From Prosopocoilus inquinatus (Eukaryota; Arthropoda; Insecta; Coleoptera; Lucanidae): a stretch of DNA of 64,000 bases. The stretch's first letter is position 1, and every line of letters begins with the position of its first letter. Location: assembly GCA_036172665.1 (NCBI GenBank), contig CM069880.1, positions 7,132,501 to 7,196,500 of the forward strand, given 5' to 3'. Shown piece by piece: positions 24,546 through 36,489 of this stretch. The position numbers and the translations under genes were made by a program. Below the pieces are notes generated by a model. The model saw nothing but the letters and a program-made list of their open reading frames with translations. It ran no database searches and was not told the origin of the DNA.

Positions 24546-27500
24546 GTTTCTAACTAAAAATAATCTAAAAGGAAATAACACCCATTGGTTTCTGGAATGA
24601 AACACTATTAACCTTAATAATGGGAATTCGATAGGAGATTTTGGGAATTAAATTTTTAAACTAGTAATATTTTTTTGCACTGCAGTGCACGAAAAATTTT
24701 TGGACTAAATCCGTTCTTCGAAGTTGTTGTTGGTGTTCGTAAAATTTCTTGCAGACCAATTACTGCCAAGTTCGGAGTTAATTTAACCATATGGCTGTCA
24801 CCTCATTCTCAAAGTTTGGTCAATACTAAAACCCAATACGTCTTTGTCTTCTTCTTCTGCTTCGATACAGCATGGAGAAACCATGAAGTTGTTTTGCAAT
24901 TTTAACGGTGTACCAATTTTTCGCAAAATACAAAATTACAAGACATGCAAAAATCAATAACATGAAAACTCGAAGAAAACCAATCAAGTGAACCGAAACA
25001 ACCTGGGACAATTTTGGTATCTACTGAAGAAATAATAAGAAGAAATAGGTCAAGGCTTTTGATATAAATTTTGATTGGGTGAACTTACAGTTGGCGGAAA
25101 ACGTTTTCCGAATTAGAAAATAAAAATTCTAAATTCAAAATTTAAAAGAAATAAATCAAAAAAAAGGTTTTGAAGTCTTTTGATTTGGTGATCTTGAAGT
25201 CGTCCAAATCTGACGGTATTTCTAGTTTCTATTTCGTCCGCAGGAAGGATTTAGACAAACTCTACATTTCTCGTTACTATTTTGTTTACAGCATGAATTT
25301 GGATAAGTTTGACACTGGAAAAAGTAATTAATGTAAATCAAAGTAAGAAACGGAGAGGGTTAGTTTAGAAAAAGATTTCGAAATGGAAATGTGAATAAGT
25401 TTAAATATTGGAAAAGTGAATTAATGTAAGTTAAGGTAAGAAACAGTTAGAAAAAGGCTTGGAAGTGGAAAAGTGGATAAGTTTAAATTCTGGAAAAGTG
25501 AATTAGTGTAGAAAAAGGCTTGGAATTCGAGTTATTGAGTAATAATAAACAGGAAATCTTTTTAATGAATCTGCCAACGATTTATTTGGCTTTTGTAATA
25601 ATATTCGTTCTTTTAGGAAGTTTTATTGTTTCCCTATCTTCGATGTCGTCTTTTGGCAATTAACAATTAATGATGCGTTTTGAAAAATAATTTAATATTC
25701 ATTTCCTGTTTCATTTTCTATTTTAATCATTGGAGTTATTGTGTGTGTCTAAATTTATTTAGCAGAATTATTTGGAGCTTACATGCATTAAAAATAAAGG
25801 GACTAAGGAGTGTCAGTAACACATAAAAGTCGGTTGGTTGGCAGGGAGCAGAGAATAAAATACTTCTCACTAAAGGCAGATTGGATCGAGTGACAAATGC
25901 AAGTGAGAACGATGGATGCCGAGTAGGAAAATGCGCCATAAGGAAAATGCGCCGTGGAAATGGGAAAATTTCAGTTATGGCTGCTCGCGTTGAGAGAATG
26001 AGGAATGGAATGTCTGAAAGTAGTGACGGAAAAAATTGGATACCTGTAGATGGTGCGCGGTCCCCCCGGCTTATAAGAAAACCAACGTAGAAATAATTCA
26101 CATTTTTCATTAATTACAATTTTCCGCAGCCCTTATTTCGTAACCCCCGAGCGACAGCTGCAAAAATACGATTTAATAGATTCCTCAAACAATTTAATCG
26201 CGTTGTCCGTTTTATAATCTCCAACTTACACAATGTACGCGGTTCTATTTTTAGCTTCAGCTTCTTATGTTTCAAATTTTATTCACTCTTGCCATTTTTC
26301 TTATCTCCGCACAATGGCTTCTTAATTACAGAGCTCGTTCCAACTTATTCAATATTGAAATTCATTGTTTCGCTTCTCTGACTTTCTTTCTTCTTTCCCT
26401 GCCTCTCTCCTGTGCTTACGCAATTTACGTTCCTTTTTTTTTTTCTTCGGATATTTCTTTTTTGTTCAATTAATCGGAAGCACAAAGCAGCTTCAGCCAA
26501 TTAACTTGCAATAAAACAAATCTCGTTTATAAATAATTTATTCTTATTTAATCAACTTTGAAAGATTAAATTGGATTGATGTTTTTTTTTTCTTTCGTTG
26601 AGTTATTAAGGAATCCACATCCAATTAGCAGAAATTTCAAAATTTCTGGAATTTTTCGGCTCCCAACAATAAAAGAAGATGAGATAATCCCTTGGGGGCG
26701 CAAATAGTAAGCTCAAGGATCGTTAATTATTTAAATTATTTCGATCTATTCAACGCGTTAATTAAAGAGGGAATTATAGCAAGCAGGGCTGTCACTATTC
26801 GTTATTAGATTTTCGTAGAACCGTCCATGAAATTTGGGAATTTAGGAACTTGAATTCTTCCTCTTGTTTATTGTCGGTGGGTGTAAAACGTCAACACATG
26901 CTCCTTTAGAATTTAGAAACGTGTCTTTTAAGAGGCAAATTCGGATAATTCACGGGCGAAGCTTGAATAGAGTTGTTTTAACAATCAATTACAGAAATAC
27001 TTGGTTATTTATCGTTGGTAAATACGGTGTACTAAAATGATGTAGCAACAATTAGTAGCGCGGTGTAAATGAAGCTGTAAAATGTGGTCTTTCCTTATAA
27101 GAGGTGAAATTAAGTAACACAAGCAGATGTTTATTTAGAAAACGCATTCATTGGTAGGCGATTGGATATAAATCGAAATCAAATGCGAGTTTTATATACG
27201 AGTATAAACTTTATTTTGGTTTTCCTCCTATTTTTTTCTATTCCACTTAAATAACTAATATTTCCTTTTAAAAATTCTGAACGTAATTGGCAATAGGAGA
27301 AAACAAAAAAAAAAAGAAAATTGGACTATTCTGTATTATTTCTTTAAATAAATTCGACTTAATTAATGGAGGGCTTAGAAGGTTGTGTACGAGGCAAGGA
27401 TGGAAGCTGTAATTTCGAGTCGGGGGGCTATCGCAATCTTTTATTGGATTTTCGTAGGAAAGAAAGGACTATTTCTGTTTTCTGAAAGCGATTATAGTAA

Positions 27501-28612
27501 ATAATGCGGATCACAGTGCCTTCTCTGTTGGATCGTATTTTCAAGTTTTGTCCAGATGTAATTCTCAAAAGAAAATTTTCCTACAATAGATTTATAAAAG
27601 CTTTATCTTATTTAAGAGAGGAATCGCCGTATCAAGAGTCACTTGATAATTTCTTTCTACAAGGGAAGTCCATTACTGTATTACCGTTTGGGATGAGAAA
27701 TTTCAGATGCTTACACGGTCTCCTTGGTGGTTGTGGGGTAAACCAGACCATTCGGTTTTATTAATAAGCGTTATTATTTTATTTCGCCTCGGGCGTCGAC
27801 TTTGGACCCGACCTCCTTCACCCAAAGAAATCACTATGATAAAGATACGCTCGGATACGTTTGACGACCCCACATAAAAACTCACGACTTCTGAATAAAT
27901 CCGACTGCATGAAGCTTCTTGATTTAACTAAATCAAAACGCAAAGGGAAGGAAACAAATTATTTTCTTCTTCTGAATTTTTTTTGCAAAATTACCCTAAT
28001 AAAAACATCGAAACTTTTGAGTATAAACTAAAGGAATTTATTTTGCTTGGTTTTTAGTTTGTACGTACGAATTGGGCATTAGTTGAGAGAATTCGCAATT
28101 ATAAACGTAGCTGTTGTTGCTGAACAACAACAGAATGGTTTCACAATAACTCATGCGTTTGACAAAGTCGAGTCGTGGACGATGGATGCATTAGTGACGT
28201 GCTTTGTATTTTTGGTTCTAGTTGGCAAAATAGTCTCGGACTCCCTCAATTGAGTATTGTTTCCGGTCCGGCAGGTTGAAATGGGGCGATAATGTGCAGG
28301 TCCGTAGACAAATGACTCTCGTATATCCGGAAAAGCTTTTTTTTGTTTCAAATCCACGTTAGTTTTTAAATTTCCATCCACCTAAAAAAAAAACACAGAA
28401 CTTACACATAAACGCCTCCTCCTTGCTTCTATTAGAAAGCAATTTGCTTTTTCGAATATCAAAGCTCGCATGTGCATATTTTTCTTGTTTTGTTCGAAAG
28501 TGTCGAGTTCCGCCGAACGAATTAAAAGGGCGTTAGTACATTAAAAACTCAGAGCGCCGCGCCGATGAAATATTCCCCCGTACTTTGTTTTTTAAAAAGT
28601 AGTAGAAAAAAA
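24546..28612. other. No gene recognised; short triple repeat at 25300-25525
   Basis: Between about 25300 and 25525 a unit near 90 bp occurs three times (GATAAGTTT, then CTGGAAAAGTGAATTA-TGTA, then TTAGAAAAAGGCTTGGAA), in diverged form. The longest frame in the stretch is 124 codons on the minus strand (25736-26110). It is rich in Phe, Pro and Leu and has no recognisable domain, so I regard it as chance. A minus-strand frame at 28151-28390 follows a polypyrimidine-AG, but I recognise no family in it. Confidence 0.45.
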
Positions 28613-28641
28613 GGAGCAAGCAAGCAAGCAAGCAAGCAAGT
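28613..28641 (+). repeat. (AAGC)n microsatellite
   Basis: About seven consecutive AAGC units, nearly perfect. Confidence 0.95.
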
Positions 28642-29463
28642 AATATTGCTCCGGCTTTTTACTTAGCTGGAAATGAAACAAATATCGGGGCGCCTTCGCT
28701 CGCATAAATATGGAAACAAGTTCCGCATTGACATGGGAAAATGGCGGACGTGAAAATATTTCCAACCGTGTAACGAAAATATGAAACTTAAATTCCTCAT
28801 CAAATATACAAAACGTAGTCATATCGCGTTCAATTTGGAAAAAGCGAGGAAGAATGTAACCGGTCAAAACGTGTCTGGTGAACGCTTAAACCGGACGCGA
28901 AAACTGAAACCAACGGTCATACATATTTAAAACTGTAAATAAGCCGGCAACCGAAGATATATATCCAGACGTCGTCATTCAAACATCCCGAGACTCCCTT
29001 ATCTTATGATAAAAAACTACTTTCCTACGTGTGTTCCTTTTTATAATGGCGGCCACAACAGGGTGACAAGTCAACTTATCTTCAAAACTACTGTATTAAA
29101 ACAAACACAACTTCAACTTGTATTATTCTACTGACAGAAACGCACACCACATATTTTCTTTTCTTTTTCTTTTTCACCTAGAATTCCAAACGAGTTCCAC
29201 ATACTACAACAAACTAAAAAACTATAGCTATTCCAAAACGTTCATTTTTCACTCAACATTTTTATTTTTCTTTTACACAGAATTCCAAATGAATTTCAAA
29301 CATATTTTACAAACTTGTAACAATATTCTATTATTAATATTAATTAGGTAGATATAATAAATAAAACTATTATCTATTTTTCGTTTATAAACGTAGATAC
29401 TAATTTATAGCCGTACCGATTTCGAAGTAAAAGTAATAAAAGAGAAGATTAAATTGTATAGAC
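28642..29463. other. No feature recognised
   Basis: AT-rich sequence leading into the LINE graveyard. Two copies of a CTTTTTCT/ACAGAATTCCAAA-type stretch near 29165 and 29260 hint at a weak direct repeat. Confidence 0.4.
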
Positions 29464-29467
29464 TTAA

Positions 29468-29529
29468 CCCTTTCGAGACGGTATTCAGTATCTGAATGGT
29501 ACGTATGTGTACCAGGAGTCTCGAAAGGG
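29468..29529. mobile_element. 62-bp piggyBac-like MITE flanked by TTAA
   Basis: The element begins CCCTTTCGAGAC and ends GTCTCGAAAGGG, a perfect 12-bp terminal inverted repeat. TTAA flanks it at 29464-29467 and 29530-29533. TTAA target duplications with CCC/GGG ends are the signature of piggyBac-type transposition. At 62 bp it is far too small to encode anything and would depend on a transposase elsewhere. The interior holds a second short palindrome around GGTACGTATGTGTACC. Confidence 0.8.
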
Positions 29530-29534
29530 TTAAA

Positions 29535-30394
29535 GAAGAAGTACCAAGATAAAAATACCAAAAAGAACTAGAACAATTAAGAAGAAAACAGGAAGACAAA
29601 AAAATTTGGAACAAAGATGGGAAAATTATAAGACAAGTCTAAAAATGCAGCAAAAGTTGTGGGATAACAAAAATAGAAAATTGTGCTACAAAATGATGGA
29701 CAATAGAGATGGAGAAGGTAGTACCGGAAAAGAAAATAGCACGGAAAGAGTATGTGAACAATAGATCGCAAGAAACAATGACAAATACAAGAATGATGGA
29801 ATTAAAAAGCAGAAAAAGAAAAACATCATAATTTTTTGTTACTACTTCTGTACCATAATCCTTGTACTTTCTTCCCCCTAAATATCCTTCTTAGCATTTT
29901 CCTCTCCCAAATTTCCAGACGACTTCCTGAAGTTTGACTTTATGCCCATTTTTCACGTGCCATGGTTACTGTTGGCCTAATCACCGTTTCTTATATCCTT
30001 AGCTTTGCTTTCCTTGATACCAGTTTTTAATTCTTATTCTTATTTCTACGTCATTTCCGCCCTTCTCATGAAACAAGGCCACCAAGTACTTAAACTCTTC
30101 TACTCTTGTAGTACGTCGGCGTACACGATACACTAATGGCTCCTGGTATATATAATTATAAACTCAAAGAATAAGATGGATGAGTCACACTTGAAAAGAA
30201 ATCAGGAAGGAATAGTTCGAAAGGCAGTAAATGGAGGATCGCTAAGCAATAGAAGGAGAAGACCAAGAATTGGATGGAGACAGCAAGTGGAGAGTGATTT
30301 AAGGAGTTTGCTGATCAGGAACTGAACGGAAACAGCAAGAAACAAACTAAATTTGAGAAAAGTGGTTAGACAAGCCTTGGGCCACTAAACATGT
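29535..30394. mobile_element. Scrambled LINE fragments in both orientations
   Basis: Three pieces are readable. At 29535-29830 (plus) lies a lysine- and glutamate-rich frame with KELEQLRRKQEDKKIWNK, which could be a LINE linker region. At about 29835-30125 the coding sense is minus: EEFKYLGGLVS-like, VIRPTVTMA and VWKFGRGK with MLRRIFRG-like residues across frames, the usual order of a LINE reverse-transcriptase thumb. At about 30165-30390 the sense is plus again: NKMDESHLKRN, then RRRRPRIGWRQQVESDL and LRKVVRQALGH with a stop, a typical LINE C-terminus. The thumb is thus inverted relative to the C-terminus that should follow it. All pieces contain stops and frameshifts. Confidence 0.7.
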
Positions 30395-31418
30395 TGCGCT
30401 GTATATATACAAAAGAAAAATTTACTAAAATATATAACGAAAACCCAGAAACTATTTTACAATACGATGAAACAAATGAGAAAACCCAAAACAAATATGC
30501 TTCAAAACCTAAAAGACAAAAACGTGACTATTCTAACGCAAGAAGGAAATATTACGGAAGAATGGAAAGAAGAATATTTCAAAGATTAGACTAGAAGAAA
30601 ATGACAACGGAAAAAAGAAGAAGAGAAAAGAGAACGTGGAGCAGAAGCAAATCGAATACAAAAAGAGGATATAACTTAGATGGAACTCAACGAAGCATTA
30701 GGAAAAATGACATTAGGGAAAGCTCCAGGACATGACGAAATAACAGTAGAAACGATTAAATTAAACGAGCAGGGAGAGAAAAGTGGAACTTCGTGACATA
30801 CTTGACCAAGCAATGAAAGAAAGAAAGGCTCCACATGACTGGCAAATAAGTATTATTACTAGAGAACGGGACTTAGTATATGTACTGGTGGAAGGGAGGA
30901 GTAAGAGCGGGCGGTCGCGCCTTCGCGTCCTGCGTTGATTTAAATATAGTAGGACTCTGATTCAAATCAACGCAGGACGCGAAGGCGCAATTGCCCTAAC
31001 TACTCTCTTCCACCGATACATGTACCAAGTCTAGTTCACTAATTATCACGCCCACACATAAAAAAGGAGGTTTCTTCGAAAAACAGAAGGAAAAATTTGG
31101 GCATTGCACTGGTAATAGAAAAAAAATTTATAATAACTTCGATGGTCAAGACATATAATGAGAATGAAGGAAGAAGTATTAGTGAAAGAAAGCCTCTGAG
31201 GAAACAGGAAAAAGGTAGAGAGGACGGCCTAGGAAACTCTGGATGTAGGATGAAGCGCGTATAGTTGCAGAAAAAAGAGAAGTACAGTGGGAGAGAATAA
31301 AGGAGGTAACGCCAGATAGGAAGAAATGGAGGAAAATATGGAAGAGGCTCTCGAGGACTCAACTCCAACATAGCTTTACACCGAAAGGCAGAAAAGCTGA
31401 AGATTAAGTAAGTAAGTA
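30395..31418 (+). mobile_element. LINE fossil, copy 3, internally deleted, with TAAG tail
   Basis: Plus-strand coding remnants start near 30395 (KEKFTKIYNENPETI) and reach the reverse-transcriptase start at about 30690 (LGKMTLGKAPGHDEITVETI). The frame runs through DWQISIIT (30836-30859), is cut by a hAT-like MITE, and resumes ITPTHKKGG just after 31041. The catalytic palm is absent. The sequence then jumps to the C-terminal region: IMRMKEEVLV (about 31155), GRPRKLWM (about 31223) and WERIKEVTPDRKKWRKIWKR (about 31290). The element ends PKGRKAED with a stop, followed by a short TAAG run (31404-31418) of the kind that ends RTE-type LINEs. It is non-functional. Confidence 0.85.
30860..31041. 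mobile_element. 182-bp palindromic hAT-like MITE inserted in the LINE
   Basis: The left end TAGAGAACGGGACTTAGTAT faces the right end, whose reverse complement reads TAGTGAACTAGACTTGGTAC. The inner arms are even closer: GCGCCTTCGCGTCCTGCGTT faces AACGCAGGACGCGAAGGCGC. Imperfect 8-bp duplications flank it: ATTATTAC at 30852-30859 and ATTATCAC at 31042-31049. Both encode the same isoleucine-rich LINE stretch, so removing the insert and one duplication restores continuity of the LINE frame. An 8-bp duplication and TAG-GAAC ends suit the hAT superfamily. It is GC-rich compared with its surroundings and would form a strong hairpin. Confidence 0.85.
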
Positions 31419-32325
31419 CTGGACTCTTGGACTTAAGTCTTCATCAGGCTGTTAAATTCAAAAAAACTTCGGTTTTGAATTAAATGACACAAATTATTTT
31501 TTTGCATTTGACATCACTGTAAGGACAGCCTATTATTAATCCATCAGAAATGCCGGGTATAGTAACATGCATTTTATCAAGACGGTTATAGTTTACACAT
31601 GCGCATTGAGTTTGCCGTCATTCGCAAACATAACTGTAAAGTTTGCAGCAACACTGCAACAAAATCCGACTTTCTGTCTTGCATGGGGAGACCGCACTAA
31701 AGGTGAATAATAAATTAATGTCATCTGCAGTTCTTATATTATTCATCAAAGGCGTTCGTTTACCCACAACTCACATGCACAGTCAATAATATGATTTTAC
31801 TCTGAAGTCTTAAATTCTTAAAGATATTCTACCAGGTCTACAAAAAAGAAGGACTGTGTTCATAAACTATACCTTTGAGTACAGCTTGAGTATGGTAGGT
31901 GTTCTTTATATACGGTGAAGATAGTTTCTTTCATGATAAATACTATCAGTCGTGAAAGTTTGTTCTTGTACAATTCTAAAATATTTTACTTGCTATCAAC
32001 AAACCTGTTATTATTACAATTATATAAAAAATAAATAAATAAAACAACCAAGTACAAAAAACATTGTGCACAAAAAAAATCTGGCCTTTGTGCTTTGAAG
32101 TTTTTTTTTTTAATCCGGATTGATTTCCTTTATTACGTCAGTGCTTTGATAAATATCCGTGGTGACGATTTTGTTTGTTGTTTGTGAAGTAGCGTTTTTC
32201 GCGGAAATTTTAACGAGAACCACCAAATATGGAGGTGTGTGGAAATTGATTGCTGTTGCTATTATCATCGATACTTGAGCCAACGCCAACTTCGTATAGG
32301 TCTGATTTATTAGGAGGGCGAATCC
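31419..32325. other. No feature recognised
   Basis: AT-rich DNA with no supported gene or repeat. An open frame at 32110-32364 on the minus strand overlaps the dispersed repeat that follows and has no recognised domain. Confidence 0.45.
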
Positions 32326-32502
32326 CTGACTTGAAAATTGATTGGCTTGAAATGCGGTCCACAATTTTAAGTTATCTTTCCGTCTTTATTAGTAAGTGGA
32401 GCGCGTAGATTTTCAAACGGCTCAACAGCGAAACGCTGCCACCAGAAACTGGATAATATCCTAAAGCCTGATATTCCTACGCGATGACTCAGGCCTGTTA
32501 TT
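32326..32502 (-). repeat. Dispersed repeat, copy A (minus orientation)
   Basis: The reverse complement of this segment aligns along its whole length with 54500-54675. Shared landmarks in order are AGTCATCGCGTAGGAA, TTATCCAGTTTC, GGCGACAGCG/GGTGGCAGCG, the identical 20-mer GACGGAAAGATAACTTAAAA, GGACCGCATTTCA and AATCAATTTTCAAGT. It is GC-richer than the background. It has no coding potential in common between copies and I saw no tRNA-type A/B box, so a SINE origin is unproven. Confidence 0.8.
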
Positions 32503-33495
32503 GAAGACGCTGTTGCTTGAGCTATCTGAATTGGTCGTTTCAAAAATAGCTTGTGAATGTTTTTCCACTTCCATTTCTTTTCTTTTTATTGCTTATTAAT
32601 CACGGAGTGAAATCATCGCATCGCCTCGGCCGGGAGGAGGCCAGTCACAACATGCAATTGTGTTTATCAAAGAAAACGTCGCTGTTTAAGCACGATAAAC
32701 GCATTCTTGCGTCGTTTACCCAATTTCGAACAATGAGAAAACAAGAGCGACGGGTAATTTATTCGTTAAACAAATACGTCAGCCGCTATTCCTCCGCAAA
32801 GCTATACACCGACACGTAATTTAGTTGATTTTCTCTTTAAAACCGCTTCGCATTGCCGAATTATTGCACGAAATAAAATAAAAATTCGCCGATTTCACAA
32901 TTCCCGTTCCGATGGAATGGTAAAGCAAACATTTGTTTAAACATTCGTAGCCAAACATCAGTGATTAAGCGATATTTGATTAAAACAAAATGCTGTTAGA
33001 GTTTAATTAATTATTAGAGCAAATATGAACGAACAAAACAAAACAACCAACGGAATTCATATAATTTCAACCAAACATTAAATCTACTAGTTTATTTACT
33101 AAAAAAATTAATGAGAAAAAAAAAAACATTTGCTGAAAAGTTCGTTTGCCAAATTACTAGGATATGTAAATTAGACTAGAATAAATCAATCGATTTGGAT
33201 GATGATTTATAACTGAAAAATTTTCAAGTGACATCATCAAAAAATTTATAATTGAAGCAAAAACATTTATGTACTTCATTTTATTTTATTTTAATGTTAA
33301 AATGTAATCCTTAATTTTCGTTCGTAGGTTATATAAAAAAAGTGGCTCATTTTAGTTTCTTTTGCACACCCTAGCAATTTAGCAAAGGGATTTTTCAACA
33401 CCCTGTATATACCATTGTGAGTCGTTTACTTAATTTAATTTTTACATTCAGTGACTTGAAAAACAAAGTTTTACAAGATTGCTTTCGATTTCTTT
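32503..33495. other. No feature recognised
   Basis: AT-rich sequence with a short frame at 32553-32819 that shows no domain. Confidence 0.45.
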
Positions 33496-33504
33496 TCTAT
33501 TGTT

Positions 33505-34723
33505 GCCTCTGTGAAGTTGGCACCTCACTTTTCAAAAAAGTGATTTTTTATAGGAGTTCTGATAGCACCCCAAAGAGTTCTGGAGTTCTATGTCAAAATT
33601 AAAAAGAGTTCTAGCGGATTAAACATAACAAAATGACTTTTAAAATTTGGGGTGCTAAGTTCACAAAACAGGATTTGAAAATTGGCTATAAAATGTTAAT
33701 TGTTGGAAATAATTAATTTCATCATTAAAACTTTCTTTAGAACTATTGAGGTGCTATCCAGAACTCTAAACAGAATCTCGAAATTTTGAAATAACTGTAC
33801 CCCCCTTACTCTATAAAAGATCAGAAAACGAAGAAACATTTTATTTTTGGATGTAGAGACCTATAAATGCAAAATAATTATTAGTTTAAGTACCATACTA
33901 CTCTTAAAAGAAAAGAACCTCAAATTTTTTTTTTTTTCATTTTACGCTCTGACAACACTCGAGAATTTTGCCAAAGTGTAAAATGGAAATTTTTCTCGAA
34001 AATTTTTCCATTCTGCATAGAGTTCTGGGTAGCACCCCACGAGTGCTCACGATTATCCTTAACGACCAAAGCGCTAAGATCAAAAGTAAAAAAGTTCCAG
34101 CCATTTTTCGTGTCTCGAAATGAAATTTTGTCAAAGTGCAAAATGGAAATTTTTTTCGTTCTGCTTGGAGTTCTGGGTAGCACCACACGAGTTCTCACGA
34201 TTATCCTTAACGACCAAAGCGCTAAAATCAAAAGTAATAAAATTTCAACGATTTTTCGTTTCTCGAATTGAAGTGTCAAAGCGTAAAATGAAAAAAAAAA
34301 TTGGTTTGAGGTTCTTTTCTTTTAAGAGTAGTATGGTGCTTAAACTAATAATTATTTTGCATTTATAGGTCTCTACATCCAAAAATAAAATGTTTCTTCG
34401 TTTTCTGATCTTTTGTAGAATAAGGGGGATATAATAATTTCAAAATTTCGAGATTCTCTTTAGAGTTCTGGATAGCACCTCAATAGTTCTAAAAAAAGTC
34501 TTAATGATGAAATTAATTATTTCCAACAATTAACATTTTATAGCCAATTTTCTAATCCCGTTTTGTGAACTTAGCACCCCAAATTTTAAAAGTCATTTTT
34601 TTATGTTTAATCCGCTAGAACTCTTTAATTTTGACATAGAACTCCAGAACTCTTTGGGGTGCTATCAGAACTCCTATAAAAAATAACTTTTTTTGAAAAA
34701 TGAGGTGCCAACTTCACAGAGGC
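33505..34723. mobile_element. 1.2-kb foldback element with 9-bp target duplication
   Basis: The element begins GCCTCTGTGAAGTTGGCACC and ends with its reverse complement. The arms (33505 to about 33963 and about 34262 to 34723) are each about 460 bp and close to identical. The central 300 bp consists of two tandem direct copies of a 148-bp unit (equivalent points 34021 and 34169, AGTTCTGGGTAGCACC). A perfect 9-bp direct repeat TCTATTGTT flanks it at 33496-33504 and 34724-34732. It has no transposase. Long near-perfect arms, a tandem-repeat core and a 9-bp duplication fit Foldback-like or Mutator-like (MULE) non-autonomous elements. Low arm divergence suggests a recent insertion or arm homogenisation. 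Confidence 0.92.
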
Positions 34724-34732
34724 TCTATTGTT

Positions 34733-36489
34733 CATTACTGTAGAAATAAAATATCTCATACGCATTTTTTAAACAATCTAATACGTATGTACAGCATCTT
34801 GAAGTAGTAATCTTAAGATTTCCTCTTTAACATTCACGCTAATTCTTGCACAAGAAACGGTGAATAATTCTGCGCCGTTAATTATCACTTGACAGATGTT
34901 TGATTATATCCACATATTATGTCTTTTATTATAAAATGCATGTAGAAGCTACGACTACACCATCATTGCTAGTGGTTGTTGCTCTCACTGTATTGATTGC
35001 ACATGTTCAAATTAAATAGAGGCAAAATTGCAGAAGAAAATTACAGAATTCTTATAGCTAGCAATATTATTTGAGGTCTGCCGAAAATTTGGGCGTTCTC
35101 AAGGTTTGCAATTAAGGAGTGACAGACGGATGCAACTTTTAAGGTCAAATTCACATTCGTTGTCTAAAATTACCAATTTCCTCTTGGCCGTTTCGTTTTA
35201 AAACCTGATACTCACTCATACCGCTCTGAAATTCAAAAGATAAAAAACAAAACAGAAGTAGAAATATGACTGACAAACAACAAACAACCCCAGTGTTATT
35301 TTTCAAATTACTTTTACGCCCCTGCAATATTTATACTACCATTTTTTTGTTAACTTGAAACAAATAATATTTTGCGTCGTTTATTATCGCGTAGGAATGG
35401 AGTGAGTGAAAAAATAAAATAAAAATAAAAATAAAATGAAATGTTTTTTCCTTAGAAAATAAACAAGCGGGGAGAGAGAGAGAGAGAAACTTCTTTTTTT
35501 TTCTCTCGACGAAATGATGCGGAGGAGGCATTTGGAGAATTCGACGCAATGAAATTTGGAAACTTTAGTAGAAATATTCAAATGTTTGAATATTTTATGC
35601 GCGAAAATTCCTGTGAATTTATTCCGCCAAAGCGAAAGAGTAAAATCTGCTAATTAAATAAACCCTCGTTAAGGGCGGTTGGAAAAAAAAATATGTTCGG
35701 GAAGTTTGGAGAGAGAGATTGAAGTGTTGTCAAAATTTTTGGGCGCAAATTGTTTTTGCCTAAATTACTAACTACCCTTATCCGAAACGTTAAAAGTTTG
35801 CTGTTTTTTTTTGCGTTTCGTTTCAATTCACGTCGTTTTGAGTTAACATGTTTATGTGTGTGTGTGGGTGAGGGAGGGGGGATCATTCAAGGAGGTAACG
35901 AAAATAAAAAAAATATCCGGGCTTATTTGAATTTTACACCCCTTCATTTTAACGTAACAGGGCAAATAATTAATATTCATTCTTTTTTTAGCTTACGCAT
36001 CCTCGCGACGTGATACACAATTAATTAATTATATGCCTTATTTAAATAAACGAAAATATGGGGCGGTTTAACACGAAAACCTATACACGATGTTTTTAAA
36101 CGATGTTTTCGTCTCCTTCATACTTTCAGTGTTCGTTTCATTTCCAACTACAACAAAGGTAGAATAAATGTTTGCCATCAAAATACAATTTAGACCTCAT
36201 TAAAGAGAGCATTTACAAAATAACAGTTAACCACTGAAAGCCTTTCATTTACGAAGAGGACATATCTCTATTGTTTTAGTTTTTCTTTAAATTTCGTATT
36301 TTAATTACATTAAAGCTCTTAAAAAACCCAATTTACTATTATTACTAAGTATGCTTTTTTAGTAATATCTCGTCCCCAGTACAATTTAAATCGCAATTTA
36401 AAAAGTAAGTGGAATTGTATTCATGTTTTCAGTTTGCTTGTCTACCTAAATATTACAGTGATCCGAAGGCATTTAACGTTTGTAGGGGA
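34733..36489. other. No gene recognised; simple repeats
   Basis: AT-rich DNA. Simple-sequence patches are (AAAAT)n at about 35412-35437, a GA run at about 35471-35487 and a short GT run at 35852-35865. Frames at 35331, 35650 and 35750 overlap these patches and look like chance. Confidence 0.5.

Noticed and set aside
25736..26110. 124-codon minus-strand open frame
   Set aside because: It is rich in Phe, Pro and Leu without domain structure and is uninterrupted probably because of local composition. No homology is recognised.
28151..28390. Possible minus-strand exon after a polypyrimidine-AG, considered as the next plexin exon
   Set aside because: The translation contains none of the conserved end-of-sema or PSI motifs, and the T-run with AG is common in such AT-rich DNA.
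35850..35885. GT-rich and G-rich run considered as a regulatory or G-quadruplex site
   Set aside because: It is a short simple-sequence patch without the spaced G-tracts needed.
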